This document shows, one piece after another, positions 53,058 through 61,793 of a stretch of DNA of 64,000 bases (positions within the stretch are counted from its first letter, which is position 1; each line of letters begins with the position of its first letter). Both the position numbers and the translations under genes were made by a program. The notes beneath the pieces were generated by a model. It had not been told where the DNA came from, ran no database searches, and worked only from the letters and a program-made list of their open reading frames with translations. The stretch is from Planotetraspora phitsanulokensis (GTDB taxonomy: Bacteria; Actinomycetota; Actinomycetes; Streptosporangiales; Streptosporangiaceae). The stretch covers positions 1 through 64,000 of the forward strand of contig NZ_BOOP01000019.1 of the NCBI RefSeq assembly GCF_016863295.1, in the 5' to 3' direction.

Positions 53058-53269
53058 CCGCCCGACTTTAGGCGATGGTCGCCGGCCGCCGGACAGGTCT
53101 CCAGGCAGGAGGCTTCTCCCCTGTGGCCGTGTCGCCGCGTGGGGCGAGCCCCGGCAGGCGATCACACGCCCTCCGCTTCGTCGTCGGCTCAGCGGCTCGG
53201 GGGCGCCTTCGAACTCTCTCGCGACCACGGCCTATGGACGTCGTGACATAAATTGCATAGATTGTCAGC

Positions 53270-53869
53270 ATGTCAGAAGCCCTCGCGGCGAAACGCGACT
53301 CGATCGTGTACGCCGCCCTCTCCGTCTTCGGCCGGTACGGCTACCGCCGTACGTCGATGGAGCTCATCGCCCAGGCGGCGGGAATGTCCCGTCCCGCCCT
53401 CTACCAGGTCTTCACCGGGAAGGAGGACGTCTTCCGGGCGGTCGCGCAGAAGATCGTCGACGACGTCACGTCGGCGGCGCAACAGGCCCGGGATCGGCCA
53501 TGCTCGGTCGCGGACCGCCTGTACAACGTGCTGTCGATCAAGCTGGAGTTGTTCGCGGGAACGATCGAGGCCGAGTTCCGCGCGGAGATGTTCGCCGAGG
53601 CGAAGGTGATCGCCGAAGATGTCCTGACCTCGTTCGAAAAGCGCTATCTCGAGGTCGTCGAAGCCGTTCTGCACGCCTCCCGCGACGAGCTCGACCTTCT
53701 CGACGTGGCGCTCCCCACCCACGACGCGGCCGCCCTGCTGATCGACGCGCTGACCGGGATCTTCCAGGAGAAGAGGGAACCGGCCGTTCTGAGCACCCGC
53801 CTGCGCCAGATGATCGACCTGACGGTCAGGGGTCTCACCACCCGCTCTCGCCCGCGATCGCGGGAATGA
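53270..53869 (+). CDS. TetR-family regulator
   Basis: A 199-residue regulator. The helix-turn-helix has YAALSVFGRYGYRRTSMELI, AAGMSRPALYQVFTGKEDVF. The C-terminal part is variable, with no assigned ligand. It is followed after 29 bp by a small membrane protein gene on the same strand, with which it may form an operon. Bases upstream (53233-53255) include an AT-rich TAAATTGCATAGATTGT stretch suitable for a promoter or operator. Confidence 0.86.
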   Translation: MSEALAAKRDSIVYAALSVFGRYGYRRTSMELIAQAAGMSRPALYQVFTGKEDVFRAVAQKIVDDVTSAAQQARDRPCSVADRLYNVLSIKLELFAGTIEAEFRAEMFAEAKVIAEDVLTSFEKRYLEVVEAVLHASRDELDLLDVALPTHDAAALLIDALTGIFQEKREPAVLSTRLRQMIDLTVRGLTTRSRPRSRE

Positions 53870-53898
53870 CGCCCCCGCCCGACGCCCAAGGAGTCGAC

Positions 53899-54219
53899 AT
53901 GCTGCAGACCACGATCCTCGCGTTCCTCGCCGGAGCGCTCGGCGCGAACGCGACCCCGCACTTCGTGAAGGGCATCACCAAGGAGCACTACCCGACGGCG
54001 TTCGGGTCCTCGCCGCTGATCAATCTGATCGGAGGCTGGATCCTGTACGTCATCACGGCGCTGCTCGTCATCCGAGCCGACATGACGTCCCACCCCGCCC
54101 CGGCCTTCGTGGCCGCCTCGCTCGGCGTCCTCCTCATGGGCGTCTTCCACGCACATGTCGGAGCCTTCGGAAGGAAGGTCCCCGACGCCGACGGCTCCGG
54201 GGACGTTATCGGGCTGTGA
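53899..54219 (+). CDS. Small membrane protein downstream of tetR
   Basis: A 106-residue protein with three hydrophobic segments (about residues 3-15, 38-55 and 65-85). It contains LGANATPHFVKGITKEHYPT, seen in small actinobacterial membrane proteins of unknown role. AAGGAG precedes the ATG at 53899; an ATG at 53866 overlapping the TetR stop is less likely. It may be the target of the TetR protein. Confidence 0.68.
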   Translation: MLQTTILAFLAGALGANATPHFVKGITKEHYPTAFGSSPLINLIGGWILYVITALLVIRADMTSHPAPAFVAASLGVLLMGVFHAHVGAFGRKVPDADGSGDVIGL

Positions 54220-54272
54220 GCTTCCCCGTAACGAAAACGGAGAAGATCACCATTAATGTGTGCAGCGATCAG

Positions 54273-54318
54273 CTCCTGTGACAGATGAGACATTCCAGGA
54301 GCAAGGCTGACACAGGAG
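54273..54318 (+). promoter_or_regulatory. Inverted repeat covering the ribosome binding site of the secreted protein gene
   Basis: CTCCTGTG (54273-54280) is exactly complementary to CACAGGAG (54311-54318), which contains the GGAG ribosome binding site of the gene at 54329. The mRNA could fold to hide its own ribosome binding site. Loop bases contain a second weak CCAGGAG copy. Translational control is possible, though no known riboswitch class is recognised. Confidence 0.45.
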
Positions 54319-54328
54319 ATGCCCGCCG

Positions 54329-56890
54329 ATGCCCCCTGCCTGGAACTCCATTCGACGCGCCGCGCTCGCGGCACTGGCCGGGACGGCGGTGACGGCCTCG
54401 GTGCTGTCGGTCCCCGGCAGCGGCTGGGCCGACGACCGAACGGCGCCCGTCTCCGCGGCAGCCGGGACCGTGACCCCCGCGGACGCGCCCGGAACCAGGA
54501 CAACCGTGAAACTCGCCACGGGTGAGCGACTGGATGTGATCCGCCGCCCCGGGTCGAAAGTCCAGATCGCCCCGGTGCAGGGAACGAGCGTGGGCCCGTA
54601 CGCGTATGCGTCCACGGGCGGCGCGCTGACCGTGCAGCCACTGGACCGATCCCGGTCCCTTCCGGCCACGAAGATCGCCACCAACACCCAGAAGCCGCTG
54701 GCCAAGGCCAGTACGGCCGCCGCGGCGACCTACCCGGTGAAGTTCGACATCACGAGCAAGGACTGGGTCTACGGCAAGTCCATCTACATCTGGAACACCA
54801 AGACCTGGGTCTACTACCCCGTGAAGAACGAATACGGCACGCCGAGAGCGACCGCGAGCCTGCCGGCCGGTGACTACTTCAGTGTGGCCCTCTACGGAGA
54901 GTGGGGCAGGCCGAACTATGTGCTCGTCAAGTCGTTCAAGGTGGCCAACGCCGGGCTGACGGTCCAGTTCCAGGAGAGCACGGCGAAGGAGACGGCCATC
55001 AAGGTCGACGACCCCACCGCTCGCCGGCACACCTCTGCGGTGTGGTTGTCGCTGCCCAACGGCGACATGGCGGGATTCGCCGGAGGCGGGGCCGCGAACG
55101 TCTACGTGACTCCCTTCTCCCGCAACGGAGTCACTCTCCGCGTGAACGACCTGCTGGTGAAGCAGGGCACGTCGGCGTCCACGGCCACGCCGTACATCTA
55201 CAACCTGTTCCGCGAGTATGCGGGAACCGTTCCCAGTTCGCCGGTGACCCACGTGCGGTCGAGTTCGCTCGCGAAGACCCTCACCTGGGTGCGGGCTCAG
55301 GGCGACAGCAGCATCGGGTTGCTCTCCGCCGGACCGATGACCGGCGACTGGAGCGTCACCACCCTTTCCGCCCCTGTGAAGACGGGAAAGTCCGTCACCC
55401 AGTACTTCACACCCGGAGTGTCCTTCCTCCGCGACCTGATCTACGGCCAGGGCAACGATCATCGCCTGGAGCTCCCGACGCTGACGGCGCCCGCAGGAAC
55501 CTCGCCTGGGGAGACACTGGGCGTCGCGCCGTTCGCGCCGCGCCGGATCCCGCACGGAGCCTCTCAGCGCACCCCGGCGAAGATGTACCTGTACGAGCCG
55601 TACGCGTTCACCGACGCCAGGGGCAACTCCGGATTCGACGCCAGGGCGAGGATGTCCTACCGCCTGACCTCGAAGGGGCGGACCATCGCCTCCGCCGGCA
55701 ACCTGGCGCCGTATGACGGGCTGGCGGCCGACGTCACGGCGGACCGGGCGGAGTACGAGCTCGATCACACCGTCACCCGCACGGTTCCCTACTCTCGGCT
55801 CTCCACCCGGATCGAGAGTGAGTGGAAGTTCAGCTCCGACAGCACCGGCGCGGCCTACGAAGATCTCCCCCTCGTCGACGTCGACTTCACCCTGTCGGGA
55901 ATCAACGCGAACAACACGGCGACGTCCTCCACACCTGTCCGCGTCACCGCGGCGGCCGCCACGCGACATTTCCCCAATGCGACGAACACCGTCACCGGAC
56001 TGGAGTACTCCACAGACGACGGCGCCCACTGGGCGGCACTGCCGGTGTCCGGCTCGAAGGCCAGTGTCTCCGCCGAGATCAAGGTTCCGTCGACCGCGTC
56101 CTTCGTCTCGCTGCGCGCCTCGGCCAAGGACGACAACGGGACGAGCCTCAGGCGTACGGTCATCCGGGCGTTCGCCGGCCCGAAGCCGCAGGGCGACCGG
56201 ACGGTCGGCACGACGAAGATCGCCAATGTGACGGTCAACGGCGGCAAGCCCATCCGGTTCGACGCCTCCGGCAGCAAGGAGATCAAGGCCCGGTTCACCG
56301 CCACCGACCCGTCCGGGATCATCGGCGGCGACCTGTACCTCTACCACGGCTCATACACCGCGCCTGACGGTGTGCTGATGGGCTGGAGCCCCGCCACCTG
56401 CACCAAGGCATCCGTATGGACCTCGTCCTGCGAGGTCACGTTCTACATCGACGCGCGGGACACCCTCGGCAGGAACGCGCTGGCCGGTCCGTGGAAGGTG
56501 GCCGCCTGGGCGAACGCCGGCGACAAGAAGAGCTACGCCGACCTGCATGCTGTGGCGACCGTTTCGATCACGGGCCTGTCCAGGCTGACCGCCAACGCCA
56601 CGCCGGAACCGGTCCGCAAGGGCGGGACCCTCACGGTCACCGGCAAACTCACCCGGGCGAACTGGGAGACCGGGACCTACACGGGTTACGCCGGCCAGTA
56701 CGTGAAGCTGCAGTTCCGCAAGTCCGGAACCAGCACATACGTGACCAAGAAGACCGTGAAGACCGACGCGTCCGGCAATCTGCGGACCACCGTCGCCGCC
56801 TCCGCGAACGGCTTCTGGCGCTACGTCTACGCGGGAAGTTCGACGACGGTGGCCGTCACGAGCGCGGCCGACGGCGTCGTCGTGCGCTGA
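54329..56890 (+). CDS. Large secreted protein of unknown function
   Basis: An 853-residue exported protein. A signal peptide with hydrophobic core (ALAALAGTAVTASVLSV) ends near GWA at about residue 33. The segment VKLATGERLDVIRRPGSKVQ resembles the start of secreted actinobacterial subtilase-related proteins, but no Asp/His/Ser protease triad is visible. The rest is beta-rich, with a C-terminal Ig-like repeat (GGTLTVTGKLTR, YVKLQFRKSGTSTY, WRYVYAGSSTTV). It is probably a surface or matrix-binding protein. Confidence 0.8.
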   Translation: MPPAWNSIRRAALAALAGTAVTASVLSVPGSGWADDRTAPVSAAAGTVTPADAPGTRTTVKLATGERLDVIRRPGSKVQIAPVQGTSVGPYAYASTGGALTVQPLDRSRSLPATKIATNTQKPLAKASTAAAATYPVKFDITSKDWVYGKSIYIWNTKTWVYYPVKNEYGTPRATASLPAGDYFSVALYGEWGRPNYVLVKSFKVANAGLTVQFQESTAKETAIKVDDPTARRHTSAVWLSLPNGDMAGFAGGGAANVYVTPFSRNGVTLRVNDLLVKQGTSASTATPYIYNLFREYAGTVPSSPVTHVRSSSLAKTLTWVRAQGDSSIGLLSAGPMTGDWSVTTLSAPVKTGKSVTQYFTPGVSFLRDLIYGQGNDHRLELPTLTAPAGTSPGETLGVAPFAPRRIPHGASQRTPAKMYLYEPYAFTDARGNSGFDARARMSYRLTSKGRTIASAGNLAPYDGLAADVTADRAEYELDHTVTRTVPYSRLSTRIESEWKFSSDSTGAAYEDLPLVDVDFTLSGINANNTATSSTPVRVTAAAATRHFPNATNTVTGLEYSTDDGAHWAALPVSGSKASVSAEIKVPSTASFVSLRASAKDDNGTSLRRTVIRAFAGPKPQGDRTVGTTKIANVTVNGGKPIRFDASGSKEIKARFTATDPSGIIGGDLYLYHGSYTAPDGVLMGWSPATCTKASVWTSSCEVTFYIDARDTLGRNALAGPWKVAAWANAGDKKSYADLHAVATVSITGLSRLTANATPEPVRKGGTLTVTGKLTRANWETGTYTGYAGQYVKLQFRKSGTSTYVTKKTVKTDASGNLRTTVAASANGFWRYVYAGSSTTVAVTSAADGVVVR

Positions 56891-57164
56891 CCCCGGCCGG
56901 GCACACGTGCGTGCTCCGGGCGGCCGACGGCGACGGGCCGTACGGCCGCCTCGGGCCGCGCACCCACACCCATGATCGTCAGGACGGCCGGATCCGAAGG
57001 GGAAGTATTCGGCGGAGAAACACCGGCGAAGCCGTGAGGGCGGAATTCTCCACGCCCTCACCTTCCCCGCTTCGGTCACGCCGACGCGAATCGACATGGA
57101 ATTCGGCGTAGATCTACCGGCCGGGCGGCCATTTCTCCGACCGGCCGGTGGAATTGGCCGCGAT
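56891..57164. other. Intergenic stretch with stem-loop
   Basis: ACCGGCCGG (57116-57124) and CCGGCCGGT (about 57140-57148) form a stem between two convergent genes, a likely bidirectional terminator. No other structure or gene is seen. Confidence 0.55.
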
Positions 57165-57938
57165 TCAGGGAAGGGTGACGTACTTTCCGAGGAATTCCCG
57201 GGCCGACGCGGAGTCCAGGCGATAGTCGAAGTTGGTCGACTTGCACGCGTCGTCGTCGCCGCTGATCGTCGTCGCCACGAGCAGGTGGGAGGTGGCCCCG
57301 CCCAGGAAGTTCGGCCCGCCCGAGTCGCCGAAGCACGTGCTGCCGTCGGCCGACGACTTCAGCGACAGCTGGAGCCACCTGCCGGTGAGCCTCTTGAAGG
57401 AGATCGACGCCAGGTTACGCGTGTCGGTGTAGGTGTACCGGCTCCCGTGCTTGGCGTTGGTCGGGTCCAGCGAGCCGTACCCGACCGGGGTGAACCGGGT
57501 CGCCGCGAGCTCGCCGGTGTCCTTGAGCCGATCGAGCAGCCCCGTCTCGGGCAGGACGGCGGGCTTGATGCCCGGGACGGGGGCATTGAAGACCACGACG
57601 GCCATGTCGAAGGGGTCGGCCTTGACGTCGAACCTCGAGTCGGGCACGAAACGGCCGGTGTAGACCGGATCGCCCTGCCGGTAGTGGCTGGAGAACGTGA
57701 CTCGCGCCGTCTTCTGGCCCTTCTCCCCGCAGTGCGCGGCGGTAAGGAAGACGGTCGGGGAGATGAGCGTGCCGGTGCAGTCGGCCCAGGTGCCGTCGCC
57801 GTGGGCCTTGGCCGCGAGCATGGCGCCCACCTCAGGATGGCCGGCCCCGTCGGCCGAGCCGTTGGTGATCGCCCACGCGGGTGAGGCGATGACAGTCATC
57901 AGGGCGGCAAGAATCACCACAAAGGGGACAAAGCGCAT
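57165..57938 (-). CDS. Secreted trypsin-like serine protease (S1)
   Basis: A 257-residue chymotrypsin-fold protease. The signal peptide ends at AWA (about residue 23), immediately before ITNGS, so little or no pro-region exists. The catalytic triad is His in LTAAHCG, Asp in FDMAVVVF and Ser in CFGDSGGP. Cys pairs fit the S1 disulfides. It is exported and active without partners by family analogy. It converges with the secreted protein gene. Confidence 0.92.
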   Translation of the reverse strand: MRFVPFVVILAALMTVIASPAWAITNGSADGAGHPEVGAMLAAKAHGDGTWADCTGTLISPTVFLTAAHCGEKGQKTARVTFSSHYRQGDPVYTGRFVPDSRFDVKADPFDMAVVVFNAPVPGIKPAVLPETGLLDRLKDTGELAATRFTPVGYGSLDPTNAKHGSRYTYTDTRNLASISFKRLTGRWLQLSLKSSADGSTCFGDSGGPNFLGGATSHLLVATTISGDDDACKSTNFDYRLDSASAREFLGKYVTLP

Positions 57939-58007
57939 TTAGGAACTGTAAGCGCCTAGACCCGGATATGACAGAAATAGGACAAAAGATCTACGGGAGA
58001 TGTCAAA

Positions 58008-58046
58008 GGGCCCCGCATCGCGGATCACTCCGCGATGCGGGGCCCC
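58008..58046 (-). terminator. Strong palindromic terminator of the His-rich gene
   Basis: GGGCCCCGCATCGCGGA (58008-58024) pairs perfectly with TCCGCGATGCGGGGCCC (58029-58045) around the loop TCAC. It lies 30 bases beyond the stop of the histidine-rich gene and before the promoter of the protease gene. The following T-run on the minus strand is short (TTT). Confidence 0.85.
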
Positions 58047-58075
58047 CTCGGACGACCCGCTAGTTCAGCGGCGGA

Positions 58076-58438
58076 TCACCCCACGTGGCGCTCGCGCATG
58101 TGGCCGTGCCGCATGTGCTCGCGGTGCTCGCGGTGGTGGCGCATGTGCTCGCGGTGGTGGCGGCCGTGGCGCATGTGCTCGCGGTGCTCGCGGTGGTGGC
58201 GGCCGTGACGCATGTGCTCACGGTGGTGACGCCCCCGCTCGTGACGGTGGTGACGGCGGCGGTCGGGTTCCGGCTGAGCCTTCACCAGATTCGGGGTCGA
58301 GGAGGTCATGCCCTGGACGGTGCTGACCACCGCCGGGGTGTGCTGCGCGGTTGACGCTTGGGCCACCTGCCCGGGCCCGAAGGCCAGGCCGGCCAGGAGA
58401 GCGGCGCCGAGCGGGAGTGTAAGTCGCTTGCCGAGCAT
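58076..58438 (-). CDS. Secreted histidine/arginine-rich repeat protein
   Basis: A 120-residue exported protein. A signal peptide (LTLPLGAALLAGLAFG, site near AQA) precedes a 25-residue spacer and a tail of about 60 residues built of repeats such as HHREHMRHG and HREHMRHG. About a third of the tail is His. Such tails usually bind Ni, Zn, Co or Cu, which is a guess here. GAGGAG precedes ATG 58438. The DNA repeats (CGCATGTGCTCGCGGTG type) are coding, not CRISPR. Confidence 0.72.
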   Translation of the reverse strand: MLGKRLTLPLGAALLAGLAFGPGQVAQASTAQHTPAVVSTVQGMTSSTPNLVKAQPEPDRRRHHRHERGRHHREHMRHGRHHREHREHMRHGRHHREHMRHHREHREHMRHGHMRERHVG

Positions 58439-58719
58439 AAGCGTCTCCTCTCGGATTCGCATTCGCGCGAGGCGACTGCGATGTCCATCCATCGTTGGCA
58501 GCGATGTCAGAGCGCGTCTAGATGGGTTGACTCACACCGAGAAGAAGAAACCGGCATTCCATTCCGGCACGTGAGGATGCGTTTTCCCGCACGCCGAAGT
58601 AACAGAGCGCGTAATTGCCCCGGCCCTACTGATGGGATACGTCCCGTGGATCAATGTCCGGGCCTGGAACGGCGGATTCTCGTGGGCCGATCCCGGCCCG
58701 CCGAGGGAGCGCCCGGCAA

Positions 58720-58923
58720 TCACTGATCGCGGAAGCGCAGGCCCCGCTCGTCGAGAGCGGAGCGCAGGGCGGCCATCGCGTTCGGTCCCATGCCGTGCAA
58801 CTTCAGCACCTCGGCCTCGGTGGCCTGGCTGAGCTGCTCGAGAGTGGCGTATCCGGCGCCGGCGAGCGCACGCCGGGCGGGCGCCGACAGTTTGGGCAGA
58901 TCCGTGGCACCGAACTCCATCAT
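58720..58923 (-). CDS. Helix-hairpin-helix (RpoA-CTD-like) small protein
   Basis: A 67-residue protein. LSAPARRALAGAGYATLEQL and KLHGMGPNAMAALRSALDE form two helix-hairpin-helix units as in the RNA polymerase alpha C-terminal domain. These short actinobacterial proteins are likely DNA or protein binding. It is divergent from the SARP gene (53 bp). Confidence 0.8.
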   Translation of the reverse strand: MMEFGATDLPKLSAPARRALAGAGYATLEQLSQATEAEVLKLHGMGPNAMAALRSALDERGLRFRDQ

Positions 58924-58976
58924 GCCCTCCGCATCCTGTTGATCATCTGTTGATGTCGTCTGTCAGACTACGGCGC

Positions 58977-60413
58977 GTGGAATTCCGCGTGCTCGGTCCG
59001 CTCGAAATCATGCACAACGGGCGGACCGTCGCCCCTTCCGCCGCCAAGGACCGCGCGTTCCTCGGCGAACTGCTCGCCCACCCCGGGCGGTTCGTCTCCA
59101 CCGACCATCTCGCCGACGCCCTCTGGCCGGACCGCCTGCCCGCCGATCCGGCGAACGCCGTACAGGTGCGGGCCTCGCGGCTGCGCGCGACGCTCCGGTC
59201 GTTGACCGGGCAGGAGGACGGGGGCGGCGTGCTCCGGACGCAGTCGGGCGGGTACGCGCTGGATCTCGACCGGTCGGCCACCGACCTGGCCTGTTTCGAG
59301 GCGGCGGTGCGCCAGGCGGAGGACCGGCCCGCCGCGGCGAGCGCCCTCCTGGCGGACGGGCTGGCGCTCTGGCGGGGCACGCCCTTCGCCGATGTGCCGT
59401 CTACTCCGTGCGTGCGCGTGCAGGCCGCACGGTCGGAGGAGTTGCGCCTGAGCGCGGTCGAGGCCTACGCGGACCTCTGTCTCGGCGCGGGACCGCCCCC
59501 CGCCTCGCTCGTGGCCGATCTGGCCGAGCAGGCCGCGCGCAGTCCCCTCCGCGAGCCGCTCCAGCATCGCCTGATGCGCGCGCTCCACATGTCCGGCCGT
59601 CCGGCCGAGGCCCTGGCCGTCTACGACGTCCTGCGCACCACCCTCGCCGAGGAACTCGGCACCGACCCCCATCCCGACCTGCGCCGGCTCCACCAGGAGA
59701 TCCTCGCCGCGGTGTCAACGGCGTCGGCCGCGTCCGCGGCGTCGACGGCGTCTCCGGCGTCCACGGCTCCGGCGGCCGGGGCTCCCTCCGCGTCCACGGC
59801 TCCCGCGGAGCTCGCTGATCTCGCACCGGCCGCCGCGCCCGCGGCCCCCCGTGCGGTGTCCCCTCCACCGGTGGACGGCGATCAGGACGAACCTGAGGCC
59901 GAGGAGGCCGGACGGCAGGACCGCGGCCTGTCGCGGCGGACGCTGGCCTTGGCGGCGGCCGGCCTCGCCGTGGCGGCGGGAGTGTGCGGGGCGGTCGTGG
60001 CCCGGCTGTCCGAGCCCCCGGTCGTGGTCATGCCCGACGTTCAGCGGCCGATCCCGGGCGACAGCTCCCGGCTGGACGCGGACGTCACCTATCCGGACGG
60101 GACGAAGGTGCGGGAGGGCGCACGGTTCGAGAAGGTCTGGCAGCTGACCAACGACGGCATCGTGTTCTGGCACGGCCGCTACCTCGATCGGCAACTGCCG
60201 TGGGACGGGGACGACGTGTGCCACTCCCCCCGTCGCGTGCGGATCCCCGACACCCGGCCCGGCGAGTCGGTGCTCGTCCGGGTCCCCGTGGTGGCCCCCG
60301 ATGTACGGGTGCGCTGCAAGGTCTTCTGGAAGATGGTGGACGACCGCGGCATCCCCTACCTGCCGCAGTTGAGGGGCATCTTCTTCGATGTACAGGTGGT
60401 CCCTGACCTGTGA
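58977..60413 (+). CDS. Membrane-anchored SARP regulator with NBR1-like outer domain
   Basis: About 478 residues. The N-terminal half is a SARP: a winged-helix OmpR-type DNA-binding region (VEFRVLGPLEIMHNGRTVAP, LADALWPDRLPAD) and a BTAD domain (SPLREPLQHRLMRALHMSGR, LAEELGTDPHPDL). An Ala/Ser/Pro linker (residues 250-305) leads to one membrane helix (LALAAAGLAVAAGVCGAVVA, near 330). The outer C-terminal domain (VWQLTNDGIVFWHGRYLDRQ, DTRPGESVLVRVPV, VFWKMVDDRG) matches the NBR1/FW Ig-like fold. The GTG start lacks a ribosome binding site and may be leaderless. Signalling across the membrane to DNA is inferred. Confidence 0.85.
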   Translation: MEFRVLGPLEIMHNGRTVAPSAAKDRAFLGELLAHPGRFVSTDHLADALWPDRLPADPANAVQVRASRLRATLRSLTGQEDGGGVLRTQSGGYALDLDRSATDLACFEAAVRQAEDRPAAASALLADGLALWRGTPFADVPSTPCVRVQAARSEELRLSAVEAYADLCLGAGPPPASLVADLAEQAARSPLREPLQHRLMRALHMSGRPAEALAVYDVLRTTLAEELGTDPHPDLRRLHQEILAAVSTASAASAASTASPASTAPAAGAPSASTAPAELADLAPAAAPAAPRAVSPPPVDGDQDEPEAEEAGRQDRGLSRRTLALAAAGLAVAAGVCGAVVARLSEPPVVVMPDVQRPIPGDSSRLDADVTYPDGTKVREGARFEKVWQLTNDGIVFWHGRYLDRQLPWDGDDVCHSPRRVRIPDTRPGESVLVRVPVVAPDVRVRCKVFWKMVDDRGIPYLPQLRGIFFDVQVVPDL

Positions 60414-60520
60414 CTTCGGGTGTCAGACCCGGCCGTACAGGAAGAGTGCAGCGGTCCCCGGCACGCTGACCGACGGCCGCCGCCGTGAGGTGGCGCCGCC
60501 GAAACGAAAGGGATCACACG

Positions 60521-60973
60521 ATGTCGAACTGGATGCCGTTCCGCCGCGCCGTCACCGGGGCAGCCGCGGCGCTCGCCCTGTCCATGACTCCCGCGCTGAT
60601 CGCCACCCCCGCGTCCGCCGCCACGGCGAGCTGCGGATCCGGATACGCGTTCCTGGACTCGTACCCGATCAAGGGGCTGGACACCAACCGCACCGGGGGC
60701 TACGTCTCGCTGTATTACAACAGCTCGACGGGCAAGAACTGCGCGATCGCCAAGCCGATCAGCTCCTGGTCGGGCCTGGTCAACCACCTCGACGTGCAGC
60801 TGACGACGAACTCCTACCCCGGGTTCGTCGACGACGGCCTCAACGCGAACTACCACCAGTGGGCGGGCCCGATCTACATCCCCGCCCGTGGTGAGTGCGT
60901 CGACGTCGGCGGTTACTTCGACTACGGCGGCGAGCGCTTCGCCGGTCACGCCTACCAGGTGCACTGCGGCTGA
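60521..60973 (+). CDS. Spore-associated-protein-like secreted protein
   Basis: A 150-residue exported protein. The signal peptide ends at ASA near residue 30. The mature part (SCGSGYAFLDSYPIKG, GGYVSLYYNSSTGKNCAIAK, GECVDVGGYFDYGG and a final HCG) matches the spore-associated protein A type of streptomycetes, with four Cys for two disulfides. GAAAGGG precedes the ATG. It is presumably released or attached to the cell or spore surface; the function is unknown. Confidence 0.78.
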   Translation: MSNWMPFRRAVTGAAAALALSMTPALIATPASAATASCGSGYAFLDSYPIKGLDTNRTGGYVSLYYNSSTGKNCAIAKPISSWSGLVNHLDVQLTTNSYPGFVDDGLNANYHQWAGPIYIPARGECVDVGGYFDYGGERFAGHAYQVHCG

Positions 60974-60981
60974 CCTGGGTC

Positions 60982-61125
60982 CGGCCCGTCTTCTCGGAAG
61001 GCGGGCCGGCCGCCTTCCCGGCTCCGCCTGAGACGGCTTCCCGGCCGGTCTTCTCGGAAGGCGGGCCGGCCGCCTTCCCGGCTCCGCCTGAGACGGCTTC
61101 CCGGCCGGTCTCTCGCCTGAGACGG
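60982..61125. repeat. 60-bp tandem repeat with embedded hairpins
   Basis: A 60-base unit occurs twice almost perfectly (about 60982-61042 and 61043-61102) and then partially (61103-61132). Each full unit carries GGAAGGCGG/CCGCCTTCC, a perfect hairpin around GCCGG. It lies between convergent genes (spore-associated-like and cupin), so it is probably a duplicated terminator. Confidence 0.8.
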
Positions 61126-61137
61126 CTTCCGCGTGGG

Positions 61138-61617
61138 CTAGCTGCCGGGCCGGCCGTTCTCCGCCCGCCGTCCCGGAACAGCGGGCTCGTCGCCGGACGC
61201 CGGAACCGCGTAACCCGCGACCGACGGCCAGCGAACGGTGAGCACCACCGAATCCTCCTCGGCGTACCACGAGTGATCGACGCCGTGGCCCCAGACGATG
61301 TAGTCGCCCTGCGCCGCGAGCACCACGCTGCGTCCCGGCAACTCCACCCGGAACCGGCCACTGATCAGTATCAGCAGAGCCGTGCGATGCTCACCGGTCA
61401 CCCACTGCGAGCGCTCGTCCCCGCGCGGGTGCACGCCCCACTTGATCTCGACGTCCTCGCTGTGCCGCACGTCGCCGAGTGGCTTGAAGTGCCCGAGCAG
61501 CCAGCCGCGGTCACCGGCCGCGTCCACGTCCGCGCGGCCCACGTACACGTTCTTCAGCGCCGGGTTCTCCGCCAGGTCCTGCGCCAGGTTCTCCGCCACG
61601 AGCGGCGACGCTAGCAC
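61138..61617 (-). CDS. Cupin-domain protein
   Basis: A 159-residue single-cupin protein. The barrel motifs are VEIKWGVHPRGDER with EHRTALLILISGRFRVELPG, and later AAQGDYIVWGHGVDHSWYAE with His. The metal-ligand set is partly kept (H in GVHPRGDE, H in VDHSW). The start is weakly defined (GTG 61617 or 61599). It has no operon partner. A role as a small-molecule sensor or isomerase cannot be decided. Confidence 0.75.
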   Translation of the reverse strand: MLASPLVAENLAQDLAENPALKNVYVGRADVDAAGDRGWLLGHFKPLGDVRHSEDVEIKWGVHPRGDERSQWVTGEHRTALLILISGRFRVELPGRSVVLAAQGDYIVWGHGVDHSWYAEEDSVVLTVRWPSVAGYAVPASGDEPAVPGRRAENGRPGS

Positions 61618-61793
61618 GGCTCCCGTACGGCTCGGCGCGGCCGTTCACCCCCCGGAGATGCCGACCGGCCGCCGTCTGGCCCCCCAAGCGGCCCCGACCC
61701 GTCCAGAAGCCCGGGACGTCACATCGTGCCGGAGACGGCCGTCGAGTGAGTCCGTATGCGAGATCGTCGTGATCAGATGCACAATGAGCGGCG

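Noticed and set aside
54269-56347. Minus-strand open frame of 692 codons opposite the secreted protein gene
   Set aside because: Composition is Arg/Gly/Val-rich shadow coding caused by high GC; it has no domain and covers a gene with a clear signal peptide.
58085-58235. Possible CRISPR-like direct repeats
   Set aside because: Repeat and spacing are irregular and fully explained by His/Arg codon repeats in an exported protein; no cas genes are present.
60982-61132. Possible CRISPR array
   Set aside because: The units are contiguous tandem copies without unique spacers.
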